From Synergistaceae bacterium (GTDB lineage Bacteria > Synergistota > Synergistia > Synergistales > Aminobacteriaceae), in NCBI GenBank assembly GCA_009778055.1, contig WRKN01000087.1, positions 1-9,850 on the forward strand: a stretch of DNA of 9,850 nucleotides. The letters are read 5' to 3'. Positions 1-7,320 of the stretch are shown piece by piece. The notes below the pieces were generated by a model. It ran no database searches and was not told the origin of the DNA. It was given only the letters and a program-made list of their open reading frames with translations. A program made the translations under genes and the position numbers. Each line of letters begins with the position of its first letter. Position 1 is the first letter of the stretch.

Positions 1-589
1 CGGTGGAAAAAACGGGCCTCCCATCGTTGTCCAGGGCGAAAGCCACCTCCGGGCGGCATATGGCGTACTCCCTGAGAAGCGCGGCGACGCGGCGCAGCTC
101 CCCCGACGCGCTTTTCAAAAATTTGCGCCTGGCCGGCAGGTTCGCGAATATCTCATCCACCTGCACCCGCGTTCCGGGCGTGCAGTTGGTTTCCGCGTGG
201 TCGGCGACGCGCCCTTCGTAGGCCCTTATCACCCCTCCGCCGCCCTTCGCGCCGCGCGAGCGTATCTCCACCTTCGCCACCGCCGCCAGGCTGGCCAGGG
301 CCTCCCCGCGATACCCAAGGGTAAGAATGGACTCAAGGTCCTCTATTCCCCTTATCTTGCTGGTGGCGTGGGGGGTTAGAGCGAGGGGCAGCTCCCCGAA
401 CTCTATGCCGCAGCCGTCGTCCTCCACCACTATTCGGACACGCCCGCCGTCCCATAGTTTGACCCGGATACGCCTGCTCCCGGCGTCGAGGGAGTTTTCC
501 ACCATCTCTTTCACAGCCGAGACAGGGCGCTCAACCACCTCGCCGGCCGCTATTCTCGACCACACGCCCTCGGGAAGGAGTTTAATCAT
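1..589 (-). CDS. mutL: DNA mismatch repair protein MutL, N-terminal part (3' end cut by window edge)
   Basis: MutL couples mismatch recognition by MutS to downstream repair. Only the first 196 codons are present, and the reading frame runs open off the left edge. They cover most of the GHKL ATPase region: IAAGEVVERP (residues 13-22), KEMVENSLDA (27-36, with E28 and N32 matching E. coli E29 and N33), the ATP-lid motif DDGCGI (57-62), HATSKI (74-79), LGYRGEALAS (91-100) and NLPARRKFL (150-158). The start is fixed by homology at the ATG beginning at 589, inside the end of mutS. The mutS stop lies 3 bases further in, giving an 8-base overlap that implies translational coupling. The only SD-like sequence, AAGGG about 10 bases upstream, is within mutS. 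The C-terminal dimerisation and possible endonuclease domain is outside the window, so it cannot be said whether this MutL carries the nuclease motif. The family assignment is near certain. Confidence 0.97.
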   Translation of the reverse strand, partial: MIKLLPEGVWSRIAAGEVVERPVSAVKEMVENSLDAGSRRIRVKLWDGGRVRIVVEDDGCGIEFGELPLALTPHATSKIRGIEDLESILTLGYRGEALASLAAVAKVEIRSRGAKGGGGVIRAYEGRVADHAETNCTPGTRVQVDEIFANLPARRKFLKSASGELRRVAALLREYAICRPEVAFALDNDGRPVFST

Positions 590-3236
590 GGCGGCTTGCC
601 CTTACGCTCTTTTCCTTCAATTTATACAAAACCTCCATCGCCCTCATGGGGGTCAGGTTGTCGACGTCCAGCGCGGCCAGTTCCTCCACCACCGCGTCCG
701 CTTCCGGGGAGAACAGGGAAAGCTGCTTGTGAAGGTGTTTTAACGGCAGCGGCTCCGGGATTGACGACCTCTCGAACCCCTCCCGCTCGAAAACTTCCAG
801 CAGCTCGAACGCGCGGCGCAGTACGGACTTTGGCAGACCGGCCAGCCGCGCGACCTCTATGCCGTAGGAGCGGTCGGCCGGGCGCGGGGTTACCTGGTGC
901 AGGAAAAGTATCCCGTCGTCTCCCTCCGTAACCGCCATGCTGAAATTTTTTACCCCTTTCAGCCGTTCCTCCAGGCACGTCAGCTCATGGTAATGCGTGG
1001 CGAAAAGCACGCGGGGCGGCCTGGCGGATTTGTCCCCCTGATGCAGGTGTTCGAGAATCGCCCAGGCTATGCTCATCCCGTCCCAGGTCGACGTTCCCCT
1101 GCCGACTTCGTCCAGGACGACGAGGCTGCGTTCGGTGACGTTGTTCAGAATGTTCGCCGTCTCCAGCATCTCCACCATGAAGGTGCTGTTGCCGCGCACC
1201 AAGTCGTCGCGCGCCCCTATGCGGGTGAAGATGCGGTCTATCAGCCCTATTGACGCGCTCTCCGCCGGAATCCACGACCCGGCCTGGGCCATGATCGCCA
1301 AAAGCGCCGTCATGCGCAGCCATGTTGATTTCCCGGCCATGTTCGGCCCCGTGAGTATGATTATGCGCGGGTTATGCCCCTGCGCCCCGTCGCCTTCACC
1401 GAGAGTCACGTCGTTGGGCACGAAGGACGCGTCGGAAAGAGCCGTCTCGATGACGGGATGCCGTCCGCCCTTTATATGCAGGGCAAGCGAGGCGTTAACC
1501 TCCGGCTTTACGTAGCCTCGCTCCCTGGCTACGCGGGCGAGGGACGCCACGCAGTCCAGAAGGCCCAATACCCGCCCAAGCATCTGCAAATCCATTCCCC
1601 GCTCAACCGCGCGTTCAATGATTTCACGGAAAAGCTCCGCCTCGATTCGGGCGATCTCCCCCTCGCTCCGCCCCATTTTTTCCTGAAATTCCCGGAGTTC
1701 CGTTGTAACGAATCGCTCGGCGTTGACGAGGGTCTGACGGCGCTCGTAGTGCGGGGGGATTGTTTCCAGCCCTGTCTTGCCTATCTCCAGATAGTAACCG
1801 AACACTTTGTTGTACCCGGTCTTCAGTCGCGGGCTGCCGGTGGCGGCCCTTTCCTTTTCCAGGTACTCGGCCAGCCAGGCCTCGCCGTTCTCGCTGACGG
1901 AGCGCCACGAGGCCAGCTCCTCGTTGAACGACGACCGCACCGTCGGCCCGGCCCCCAATACTCTGGGCGGGTTCTCCTCAATCGCCCGTTCGAGAAATTC
2001 CGTCAGGTCGTTCATGTCCGGGATTGAGCGCAGCGCGTCGGCCAGGGGCTCGGCAAAGGAAAAGGCTTTCAGCCTCGGCAGAACGCGCAGGGTGTCGCGT
2101 ATGCCCCCGACGTCCCTAGGGGTTCCCGTGCCGATGCAAAGCCGGGAAAGGGCGCGTTCCACGTCGCGGCAGGCGGATAAAGCGTCGTGCAGCTCGTCGA
2201 GCGCGGCCGGGTCGTGGACAAGAAGCCCGATGGCGTCCTGACGCCTGGAAATACCCACGGGGTCCAAAAGAGGGCGCAGAAGCCAATCTCTCAGGGTTCT
2301 GCGCCCCATGGGGGTACGGCAGCGGTTCAGGCAGGAGAAAAGGGAGTAGTCCGCGTTATTGCCTGTATTTCCCATGTTGTCGGGCATCAAATCCAAATTT
2401 TTCAGAGCGGATTCGTCCAGGTACATGCGGTCTCCGGGCTTCAGCGGAAACACTCGCAGCACGTGGCGCACCGCGCTGAACTGCGTCGATGAAAGGTAGT
2501 CCAGCACGGCCCATGCCGCCCCCACGCAGGGGTCGTCGTCGGTCAGGCCGTACCCGTCGAGCCGCGCGGCGGACAGGGCCGTCTTTAGGCGGCTTGCCGC
2601 TACGGAGGTTTTGAATATCTCGTTTGCCTGGGGCAGAAGGGGGAACGAGCGTATGGACGGCGGGAATTTTTCGGCGTTTACCCCCGACGGGCAGAGCACC
2701 TCCCCCGGGGCGAAGGCCGACAAAACCGCCGCCGCCTCGTCAACTGGAAGCGTCCCGGCCTCGAGGCGTCCCGTCTCGGTGGACAGAAGCGCCACGGCAA
2801 GAAAATTTTTATCTGCTTTGCCAGCCGGACACACAGCCGCCAGATTACCCGTGTTGTCCCCCTTGTCCGCGGACTCCTCCGGCAGGTACGTCCCCGGCGT
2901 GACAACGCGCACCACGCGCCGCTCCACGATGGTTTTGCCGTCTGCTTCCCCCACCTGGTCGCATATCGCCGCGCGGCGTCCCGCCTTTATCAAACGCCCC
3001 AGGTACATCGGCAGCGCGTGATGGGGAATACCGGCCATGGGGATATTTTTTTCGGAATCCCTGCTGGTCAGGGCTATGTCCAGAATCGACGACAGCTCGC
3101 GGGCATCGTCGAAGAAGCACTCGTAAAAGTCCCCCATGCGAAACAGCAAGAGCGCGTCGGGGTACTCCTCTTTCCATTTTTTGTACTGGGCCAGCCAGGG
3201 GGTGATCTTGAGCCCTTCCGGGATTGATCCGCTCAA
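582..3236 (-). CDS. mutS: DNA mismatch repair protein MutS
   Basis: MutS binds mispaired bases and recruits MutL. The 884 residues are a normal full length. Seen in order: the mismatch-reading Phe-x-Glu motif in FRMGDFYEC (F37-Y38-E39); connector and lever/clamp domains, including TGYNKVFGYYLEIGKT (473-488); and the C-terminal ABC-type ATPase with Walker A GPNMAGKST (630-638), a Walker B/signature region LVVLDEVGRGTST (705-717) and the switch histidine in ATHYHEL (746-752). QLSLF at 838-842 fits the sliding-clamp binding consensus near the MutS C-terminus. The start is TTG at 3236, supported by AAAGGAG (3246-3252) nine bases upstream. A GTG at 3246 lies in another frame and gives no MutS sequence. 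The gene follows the PfpI-like gene by 46 bases and overlaps mutL, so mutS and mutL form an operon. Its ribosome binding site and first codons are duplicated 609 bases upstream. Confidence 0.98.
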   Translation of the reverse strand: MSGSIPEGLKITPWLAQYKKWKEEYPDALLLFRMGDFYECFFDDARELSSILDIALTSRDSEKNIPMAGIPHHALPMYLGRLIKAGRRAAICDQVGEADGKTIVERRVVRVVTPGTYLPEESADKGDNTGNLAAVCPAGKADKNFLAVALLSTETGRLEAGTLPVDEAAAVLSAFAPGEVLCPSGVNAEKFPPSIRSFPLLPQANEIFKTSVAASRLKTALSAARLDGYGLTDDDPCVGAAWAVLDYLSSTQFSAVRHVLRVFPLKPGDRMYLDESALKNLDLMPDNMGNTGNNADYSLFSCLNRCRTPMGRRTLRDWLLRPLLDPVGISRRQDAIGLLVHDPAALDELHDALSACRDVERALSRLCIGTGTPRDVGGIRDTLRVLPRLKAFSFAEPLADALRSIPDMNDLTEFLERAIEENPPRVLGAGPTVRSSFNEELASWRSVSENGEAWLAEYLEKERAATGSPRLKTGYNKVFGYYLEIGKTGLETIPPHYERRQTLVNAERFVTTELREFQEKMGRSEGEIARIEAELFREIIERAVERGMDLQMLGRVLGLLDCVASLARVARERGYVKPEVNASLALHIKGGRHPVIETALSDASFVPNDVTLGEGDGAQGHNPRIIILTGPNMAGKSTWLRMTALLAIMAQAGSWIPAESASIGLIDRIFTRIGARDDLVRGNSTFMVEMLETANILNNVTERSLVVLDEVGRGTSTWDGMSIAWAILEHLHQGDKSARPPRVLFATHYHELTCLEERLKGVKNFSMAVTEGDDGILFLHQVTPRPADRSYGIEVARLAGLPKSVLRRAFELLEVFEREGFERSSIPEPLPLKHLHKQLSLFSPEADAVVEELAALDVDNLTPMRAMEVLYKLKEKSVRASRHD

Positions 3237-3281
3237 ATCCGCTCACTCCTTTGGGCTCTATTTTACCGTGAAGCCGTCCTG
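3223..3281. repeat. Direct repeat copy A (mutS start region), 59 bp
   Basis: This copy matches 3832-3890 without gaps at 47 of 59 positions by my count, an offset of exactly 609 bases. It holds, on the minus strand, a TAAAAT -10-like block, AAAGGAG and the first codons of mutS. The best conserved blocks are the 14 identical bases at 3259-3272 (tattttaccgtgaa), the ribosome binding site and the TTG with following codons. The segment between -10-like block and ribosome binding site is the most diverged. It ends two bases from the stop codon of the PfpI-like gene. Confidence 0.75.
3236..3252 (-). promoter_or_regulatory. mutS ribosome binding site and TTG start
   Basis: On the minus strand AAAGGAG (3252-3246) is followed by nine bases and then TTG (3238-3234 region, first base 3236). 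No in-frame ATG or GTG lies near this site, and the residues immediately after the TTG lead straight into the conserved MutS N-terminus (TPWLAQYKKWKEEYPDALL). This makes TTG the real start. The weaker initiator could limit MutS dose, which is inference. Confidence 0.8.
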
Positions 3282-3282
3282 G

Positions 3283-3816
3283 TTACACCCAGCCCAGAAA
3301 CTTGAATATTCCTTTCATGAACCACGGGAGGTCGTTCGGGCTCCGGCTGGAAACCATGTTGCGATCGACGACCACTGGTTCGCCTTCCACCCAGATCGCT
3401 CCCGCGTTGATCAGGTCGTCTTTGATGCCGGGGCTTGCGGTCATCCTGAAGCCCCGGCATATCCCGGCGGACGCCGGGATCCAGCCTCCGTGGCATATGT
3501 GCGCCACAAGTTTTCCCGACGCCATGAACTCCCGCGTCAACTCCTTCACCTTGTCCACGCGGCGCAGTTTGTCCGGCGAGAAGCCCCCCGGAATGACCAG
3601 CCCCGCGAAGTCCTTTTCCCGCATATCCTGAATGGCGGCGTCGCTCGCGCAGGGGTAGCCGTGTTTACCGGCATATATGGTTTCCGCCCTTGGCCCGGCG
3701 ACGACAACTTCGGCCCCAGCCTCTATCAGCCTCATCTTAGGATACCAAAGCTCCAGATCTTCGTAGATGTCGTCCACAAAAAATAAAAATTTACCTTTCT
3801 CGGAACTCACATCCAT
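3283..3816 (-). CDS. DJ-1/PfpI (class I glutamine amidotransferase-like) family protein
   Basis: This is a cytoplasmic single-domain member of the DJ-1/PfpI superfamily, 177 residues, the usual length. Visible are the N-terminal strand FLFFVDD (10-16), the acidic residue of the triad region in YEDLELWYP (E19), VIPGGF (74-79) and the nucleophile elbow AHICHGG (C108 with H109), then IKDDLINAGA (131-140). Family members act as peptidases, deglycases/hydratases or stress proteins; the substrate cannot be read from the sequence. The ATG at 3816 is only three bases from AGGAGG (3820-3825), which is tight. A GTG at 3810 has an ideal nine-base spacing and would remove just two residues (M-D). The gene sits 101 bases after the alkaline phosphatase stop and 46 bases before mutS, and is bracketed by the two copies of a 59-base repeat. 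Residues 113-131 are encoded by two abutting hairpins. Length agrees with the family there, so the gene appears intact. Confidence 0.92.
   Translation of the reverse strand: MDVSSEKGKFLFFVDDIYEDLELWYPKMRLIEAGAEVVVAGPRAETIYAGKHGYPCASDAAIQDMREKDFAGLVIPGGFSPDKLRRVDKVKELTREFMASGKLVAHICHGGWIPASAGICRGFRMTASPGIKDDLINAGAIWVEGEPVVVDRNMVSSRSPNDLPWFMKGIFKFLGWV
3425..3480. repeat. Two abutting perfect inverted repeats inside the PfpI-like gene
   Basis: The first hairpin pairs atgccggggc (3425-3434) with gccccggcat (3451-3460), a perfect 10-base stem with a 16-base loop. The second starts at the next base and pairs atcccggcg (3461-3469) with cgccgggat (3472-3480), a perfect 9-base stem with a 2-base spacer. 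The second, continuing into ccag, resembles the short palindromic dispersed repeats (CCCGGC...GCCGGG type followed by atccag) found in many copies in various bacterial genomes. That resemblance is from memory. It encodes PfpI residues 113-131, directly behind the catalytic Cys-His. Confidence 0.7.
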
Positions 3817-3845
3817 TCACCTCCTGAAAATATTGACCCACTCAA
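3807..3845 (-). other. Relic mutS-like start: 12-codon open frame ahead of the PfpI-like gene
   Basis: In repeat copy B the mutS ribosome binding site (AAAGGAG, 3855-3861) and TTG (3845) are preserved. Reading from it gives M-S-G-S-I, identical to the first five residues of MutS, then seven unrelated residues and TGA at 3809-3807. The frame runs over the AGGAGG and the start of the PfpI-like gene. It may be a non-functional relic, or it may act as a translated leader coupled to the PfpI-like gene. Nothing shows that the peptide itself is functional. Confidence 0.35.
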
Positions 3846-3890
3846 ATCTACTGACTCCTTTGAAGGTTATTTTACCGTGAAACCGACCTG
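3832..3890. repeat. Direct repeat copy B (upstream of the PfpI-like gene), 59 bp
   Basis: This is the partner of 3223-3281, about 80% identical and in the same orientation. It lies between the alkaline phosphatase stop and the ribosome binding site of the PfpI-like gene. Together the copies frame the PfpI-like coding sequence almost exactly, as expected if a segment carrying it entered next to mutS through duplication of the mutS start region. An alternative is a duplicated promoter and ribosome binding module. Confidence 0.75.
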
Positions 3891-3898
3891 CGCGGCAA
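3869..3898 (-). promoter_or_regulatory. Candidate promoter for the PfpI-like gene
   Basis: On the minus strand TTGCCG (3898-3893, 4 of 6 to TTGACA) is followed by 18 bases and TAAAAT (3874-3869, 5 of 6 to TATAAT). The -10-like block is inside the fully conserved 14-base part of the repeat, so a similar -10 lies ahead of mutS (3260-3265). There the matching -35 is poor (GTGTAA at 17 bases). This would allow the PfpI-like gene and mutS to be transcribed apart from the phosphatase gene. It is a moderate prediction only. Confidence 0.35.
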
Positions 3899-3917
3899 AG
3901 TTTACACTGCCTGCCCG

Positions 3918-5498
3918 CTAAAGACCTCCCGCGGTGACAATTTTTTTGAAAATATCGGTGTTGTCGTAGTATCCGTTGAAGCGCTCGTGCCCCACGCCAA
4001 TGGCGGAAACGGGTACCGGCAGCCCCGTGTGCGAATAGGTCGTCCAGCCTATGCCGGCCTTTCGGTTCAGAATACGGGTGAGCGTGATGGTTATGGGCTC
4101 GTAAGTTCCGTAGGAGATATAGTATTCGTCCGATTTGACGGGGCGTTCCGCATGGTCCTTCATGCTCATGTCAAAGGCTGACGCCAGGATCTCCATTTCA
4201 TGATCCCCGAGGGCCATGCCCAGCGCCTCGTATGCAGCGGCGTCCCCTTTTTTCGCCTGCTCGCCGAGCTTCTCCATCGTTTCCCTGTCGTGGCGTTTCA
4301 GCCCGTAAAAGCTCTCCGCCAAAGGCAGGAAGTCCTCCAGTTTCGCGTTGGGATTCGCTTTTTTGAAGGCGGCGAACTCCTCGTTGAACGCGAGGTAAGA
4401 CCCCTTCTGAGCTTTAAGTTTCATCAAAAACAGGTCGTAGCGCGTGCCGGCGTAACCGATGGTCATGCCTCCGGTTTCGTGGTCGCCCGTGACTACAATG
4501 AGCGTCTCGTTCGGGCGCTTCCTGTAAAACTCATACGCCACACTCACGGCCTCGTCGAGGCTGAGAACGTCATTGATTGCCGCCACAGCGTCGTTAGCGT
4601 GACAGGCCCAATCGATCTTGCCTCCCTCGGCCATCATGAAAAAACCGTTTGGGTTGTCGAGAACTTCGATACCCTTCGCCACGAACTCCGCTAACGAGAT
4701 ATCTCCCTCCTTTTGATCGATCGCGTAAGGGAGAGCCGCCTGGGTGTCGAGGACCGGATTGATCGTCACGACCATGTCGTCTCCGGCTGTGATCCGGCCG
4801 AAGCCCTCCCGCGTGTCGTACACCTTGTAACCGGCTTCGTTCAGCGCCTCCGCCACGTCCTTTCGGTCCCCTGCAGCTCCTCGGGGATAGTTGAATCCGC
4901 CGCCGCCGAAAAAGTTGAACCGGCTTTCGGGTATCTGAAGAGCGATTTCATAGTAGTCCCTGCGGTTGGGTAAAGAGGCGTAAAAAGCCGCGGGGGTCGC
5001 GTGTTCGATGGATACGGTTGAGATGACGCCGACCTTCATGCCCTTGTCCCTGGCCAGCTTTGCCATGGAGACGTAGTTTTCCCGCGCCGAGGGGTCCATG
5101 CCGACCACCCCGTCTCTGGTCTTGCGTCCCGTCGCCATGGCCGTCGCCGAGGAGGAGGAATCCGTAATCAGCGCGTTGGCCGAATAAGTGGTTTGTAAAC
5201 CCTGGGCTGGAAAGGTATTCATCAACAACCGCTGAACCGAGGGGTTGAAATCCGCGACGCCATTGTCGCGGTGAAATTTGCCCTGCTCGCGCAAAAGAGC
5301 TAACATCAGGTCTTTTGGGCTGTTCAGGCCGGTCAGGTAGAGTTCCGCCGCGGCCCTCTGGGGTATCGACATTCCGTCCCCGATGAAAAGGAAAATGTAC
5401 TTGGCCGTATTTTCCGCGGGAAACCCGACCCCTGCCCAAAATATGACAATGAAGAAAGAAACCAAAAGCGCTTTCAGTTTTCTAAACGGCTTATTCAT
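3918..5498 (-). CDS. Alkaline phosphatase, exported
   Basis: A PhoA-superfamily metal-dependent phosphomonoesterase of 526 residues that should act outside the cytoplasm. Residues 1-28 are a signal peptide (basic start, hydrophobic core 11-24, cleavage near A28). Active-site elements match E. coli PhoA: D41 in FIGDGMS; nucleophile S114 in TDSSSSATAMATG; H166 and T168 in EHATPAAF; R180; E291, D296 and H300 in EGGKIDWACHAND; D339-H340 in TGDHETGG; and H490 in YSHTG. H166 and W297 take the places of E. coli D153 and K328, an exchange known from other alkaline phosphatases and linked to metal-site preference. Between H340 and H490 lie 150 residues, against 42 in E. coli, so about 108 extra residues form an insertion, possibly a crown-like cover. 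The ATG at 5498 follows AAAGGAAGG by seven bases. The gene lies 30 bases after ggt and is probably cotranscribed with it. Confidence 0.95.
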   Translation of the reverse strand: MNKPFRKLKALLVSFFIVIFWAGVGFPAENTAKYIFLFIGDGMSIPQRAAAELYLTGLNSPKDLMLALLREQGKFHRDNGVADFNPSVQRLLMNTFPAQGLQTTYSANALITDSSSSATAMATGRKTRDGVVGMDPSARENYVSMAKLARDKGMKVGVISTVSIEHATPAAFYASLPNRRDYYEIALQIPESRFNFFGGGGFNYPRGAAGDRKDVAEALNEAGYKVYDTREGFGRITAGDDMVVTINPVLDTQAALPYAIDQKEGDISLAEFVAKGIEVLDNPNGFFMMAEGGKIDWACHANDAVAAINDVLSLDEAVSVAYEFYRKRPNETLIVVTGDHETGGMTIGYAGTRYDLFLMKLKAQKGSYLAFNEEFAAFKKANPNAKLEDFLPLAESFYGLKRHDRETMEKLGEQAKKGDAAAYEALGMALGDHEMEILASAFDMSMKDHAERPVKSDEYYISYGTYEPITITLTRILNRKAGIGWTTYSHTGLPVPVSAIGVGHERFNGYYDNTDIFKKIVTAGGL

Positions 5499-5528
5499 AT
5501 GACAGCCTTCCTTTCAGGTTTATTATGC

Positions 5529-7244
5529 TCAGTATGCGCGTCTTGGGTCGCGGGATCCGGAGACTTCCCCCGTCTCCGTGTCGACCAGAATCGCGTTTAC
5601 GTCGCCCATTGTATCTCTCAAAGCCAGAGTGTAGCCCATGTCCTCCAGCCTGTCCGCCACGTCCTTCACCAGGCCGTATTTCTCGTACCGCAGTTCGTCG
5701 GGCAGCCACTGCATGTGGATTCTCGGAGCCACAACGGCCTCGCTGATGTTCATTCCGTGGTCGATGACGTTTGAAATCACCTGCAGCGTCGCGGTGATTA
5801 TTCTTGGGCCGCCCGGGCTTCCAACCACCATGAACAATTTGCCGTCCTTCAATACCAGCGAGGGAGTCATCGCGCTTAACGAGCGCTTTTCGGGAGCTAT
5901 CGCGTTCGCGTCGCCGCCCACCATGCCGAAAATGTTCGGAACCCCCGGTTTGGCCGAAAAATCGTCCATTTCGTTGTTCAGAAGAAAACCTGCCCCCATT
6001 ACGGCTGCGCCGCTGCCATACAAATCATTGATAGTGTAAGTCACCGATACCGCTTTTCCGTTTCTATCGACGACGGAGTAGTGAGTTGTGCTGGAACCCT
6101 CTTTTAGTTTAGACAGCCCCGGCTTTATTTCGGAACTTGGCGTCGCGCCTTCGGAGGCTTTGATCTTTTCGTATATCAGCCTGGCGTATTTCTTGGATGT
6201 CAGCTCGGCGACCGGTACGCTTACAAAATCGGGGTCGCCCATGTACTCGGCGCGGTCGGCGTAAGCGTACCGCATGGCCTCCGCCATAACGCGGATAGTT
6301 TCCGAAGACGCGAAACCGAGTTCGCCGATGTTCGCGTTTTCCATCACGTTGAGTATTTGCAGCAGGTGCGTGCCGCCGGAGCTTGGAGGGCTCATGGAAA
6401 TTATTTCGTATCCGCGGTATGTCCCCTTGACCGGTTCGCGCCACGCTATATCGTATTTTTCCAAATCCTCCAGCGTTATAAGGCCGCCGTTTTTCTCCAT
6501 GTCGCCGGCTATGAGCTTTGCGGTCGTTCCTTTATAAAACCCGTCGTCCCCTTCCCCGGCTATACGCTTTAACGTTTCGGCCAGGTCTTTCTGCACCAGC
6601 AATTCTCCTTGTTTGTAAGAGGTTCCGTCGGCTTTCAGGAAATATTTCCCGGACGACTCGAACATTTTGAACTTGTCGGCGTACTCGGCCATCGCCATCT
6701 CCTCGAAGCCGTCCACCGCAAAACCTTCCTCGGCTAGTTGAATTGCCGGGGCAATTATCTCCTCCAGCGATTTCGTCCCGTATTTGGAGAGCATAGCGTT
6801 GAGCCCTTTCACCGTTCCCGGTACGCCTGCGGCTTTGTAACCCACTGTGCCGGCGCCTGGTATCACATTGCCGTCTTCGTCAAGGTACATGTCCCTCGAC
6901 GAGGCGAGCGGCGCCTTCTCGCGGAAATCGACCGCGACCGTTTCCTTGCCGGCGTCGTATATAAGCGCAAAACCGCCGCCGCCAATGTTGCCGGCTGACG
7001 GAAGCACGACCGCCAAGGCGTACCCGACCGCCACAGCGGCGTCAACCGCGTTGCCGCCGCTGTCGAGTATTTTCTGCCCAATCTCGTCGGCAAGCCTGTT
7101 ACTGGACAAAACAAGTCCTCCAGGCCCCCCCTTCACCGGAGGATGCGCCGCGGCATCCGCTCTCTTATCTCCCATCGCCGAAAATACGGCAAACAGGGCT
7201 ATAACGCACACGGCAATCAATCTTTTACAGGCAGTACGGTTCAT
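5529..7244 (-). CDS. ggt: Gamma-glutamyltransferase (gamma-glutamyltranspeptidase) proenzyme, exported
   Basis: This enzyme cleaves gamma-glutamyl bonds of glutathione and related peptides, or transfers the glutamyl group, in the periplasm or outside the cell. The 571 residues match the family length. A signal peptide spans about residues 1-32 (hydrophobic 9-23, ADAAA at 29-33). The proenzyme self-cleaves before T386 in STTHYSVVD, giving a large and a small subunit. Substrate-binding residues seen are R108 in DFREKAP, N406, D428 in NNEMDDF and the oxyanion glycines G479-G480 in GSPGGP. The E. coli serine pair S462-S463 appears here as S457-A458 in SLSAM, a conservative change in the glutamyl-binding loop. 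AGGAGG lies six bases before the ATG and a strong promoter lies at 7272-7300. The phosphatase gene follows 30 bases on, suggesting a two-gene scavenging operon. The protein ends in DPRRAY, typical of the family. Confidence 0.96.
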   Translation of the reverse strand: MNRTACKRLIAVCVIALFAVFSAMGDKRADAAAHPPVKGGPGGLVLSSNRLADEIGQKILDSGGNAVDAAVAVGYALAVVLPSAGNIGGGGFALIYDAGKETVAVDFREKAPLASSRDMYLDEDGNVIPGAGTVGYKAAGVPGTVKGLNAMLSKYGTKSLEEIIAPAIQLAEEGFAVDGFEEMAMAEYADKFKMFESSGKYFLKADGTSYKQGELLVQKDLAETLKRIAGEGDDGFYKGTTAKLIAGDMEKNGGLITLEDLEKYDIAWREPVKGTYRGYEIISMSPPSSGGTHLLQILNVMENANIGELGFASSETIRVMAEAMRYAYADRAEYMGDPDFVSVPVAELTSKKYARLIYEKIKASEGATPSSEIKPGLSKLKEGSSTTHYSVVDRNGKAVSVTYTINDLYGSGAAVMGAGFLLNNEMDDFSAKPGVPNIFGMVGGDANAIAPEKRSLSAMTPSLVLKDGKLFMVVGSPGGPRIITATLQVISNVIDHGMNISEAVVAPRIHMQWLPDELRYEKYGLVKDVADRLEDMGYTLALRDTMGDVNAILVDTETGEVSGSRDPRRAY

Positions 7245-7271
7245 ATAGATCCTCCTGATTTAGATTTTGGG

Positions 7272-7300
7272 AGTATATTAACAATTTTATGGAGTGACAA
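7272..7300 (-). promoter_or_regulatory. Sigma-70-type promoter for ggt
   Basis: On the minus strand TTGTCA (7300-7295, 5 of 6), a 17-base spacer, and TATACT (7277-7272, 5 of 6) form a near-consensus promoter. Transcription would begin around 7265, leaving a short leader of about 20 bases with AGGAGG (7255-7250 region) before the ggt ATG at 7244. No operator palindrome was seen. It is divergent from the toxin-antitoxin promoter about 20 bases away. Confidence 0.7.
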
Positions 7301-7320
7301 GCTGTCCCAAGAGTTACCTT

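Noticed and set aside
1374..2027. A 217-codon plus-strand open frame opposite mutS, and several similar ones of 90-150 codons
   Set aside because: They lie wholly antisense to a strongly conserved gene in GC-rich DNA, have low-complexity translations without recognisable motifs, and are expected shadows.
2845..3246. GTG start at 3246 giving a 133-residue minus-strand frame
   Set aside because: It is out of frame with MutS and its product is a shadow. The TTG at 3236 gives the conserved MutS N-terminus with correct spacing.
3425..3480. The hairpin pair as an inserted mobile element that breaks the PfpI-like gene
   Set aside because: The number of residues between the nucleophile and the KDDLINAGA segment equals the family pattern as I recall it and the frame is intact, so there is no net insertion.
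3136..3786. A 216-codon plus-strand frame opposite the PfpI-like gene and the mutS start
   Set aside because: It is antisense to a gene with an intact catalytic site, and its translation has no family features.
3820..3918. Rho-independent terminator after the alkaline phosphatase gene
   Set aside because: Only a four-base GGTT/AACC pairing was found, with no stable GC stem and T-run.
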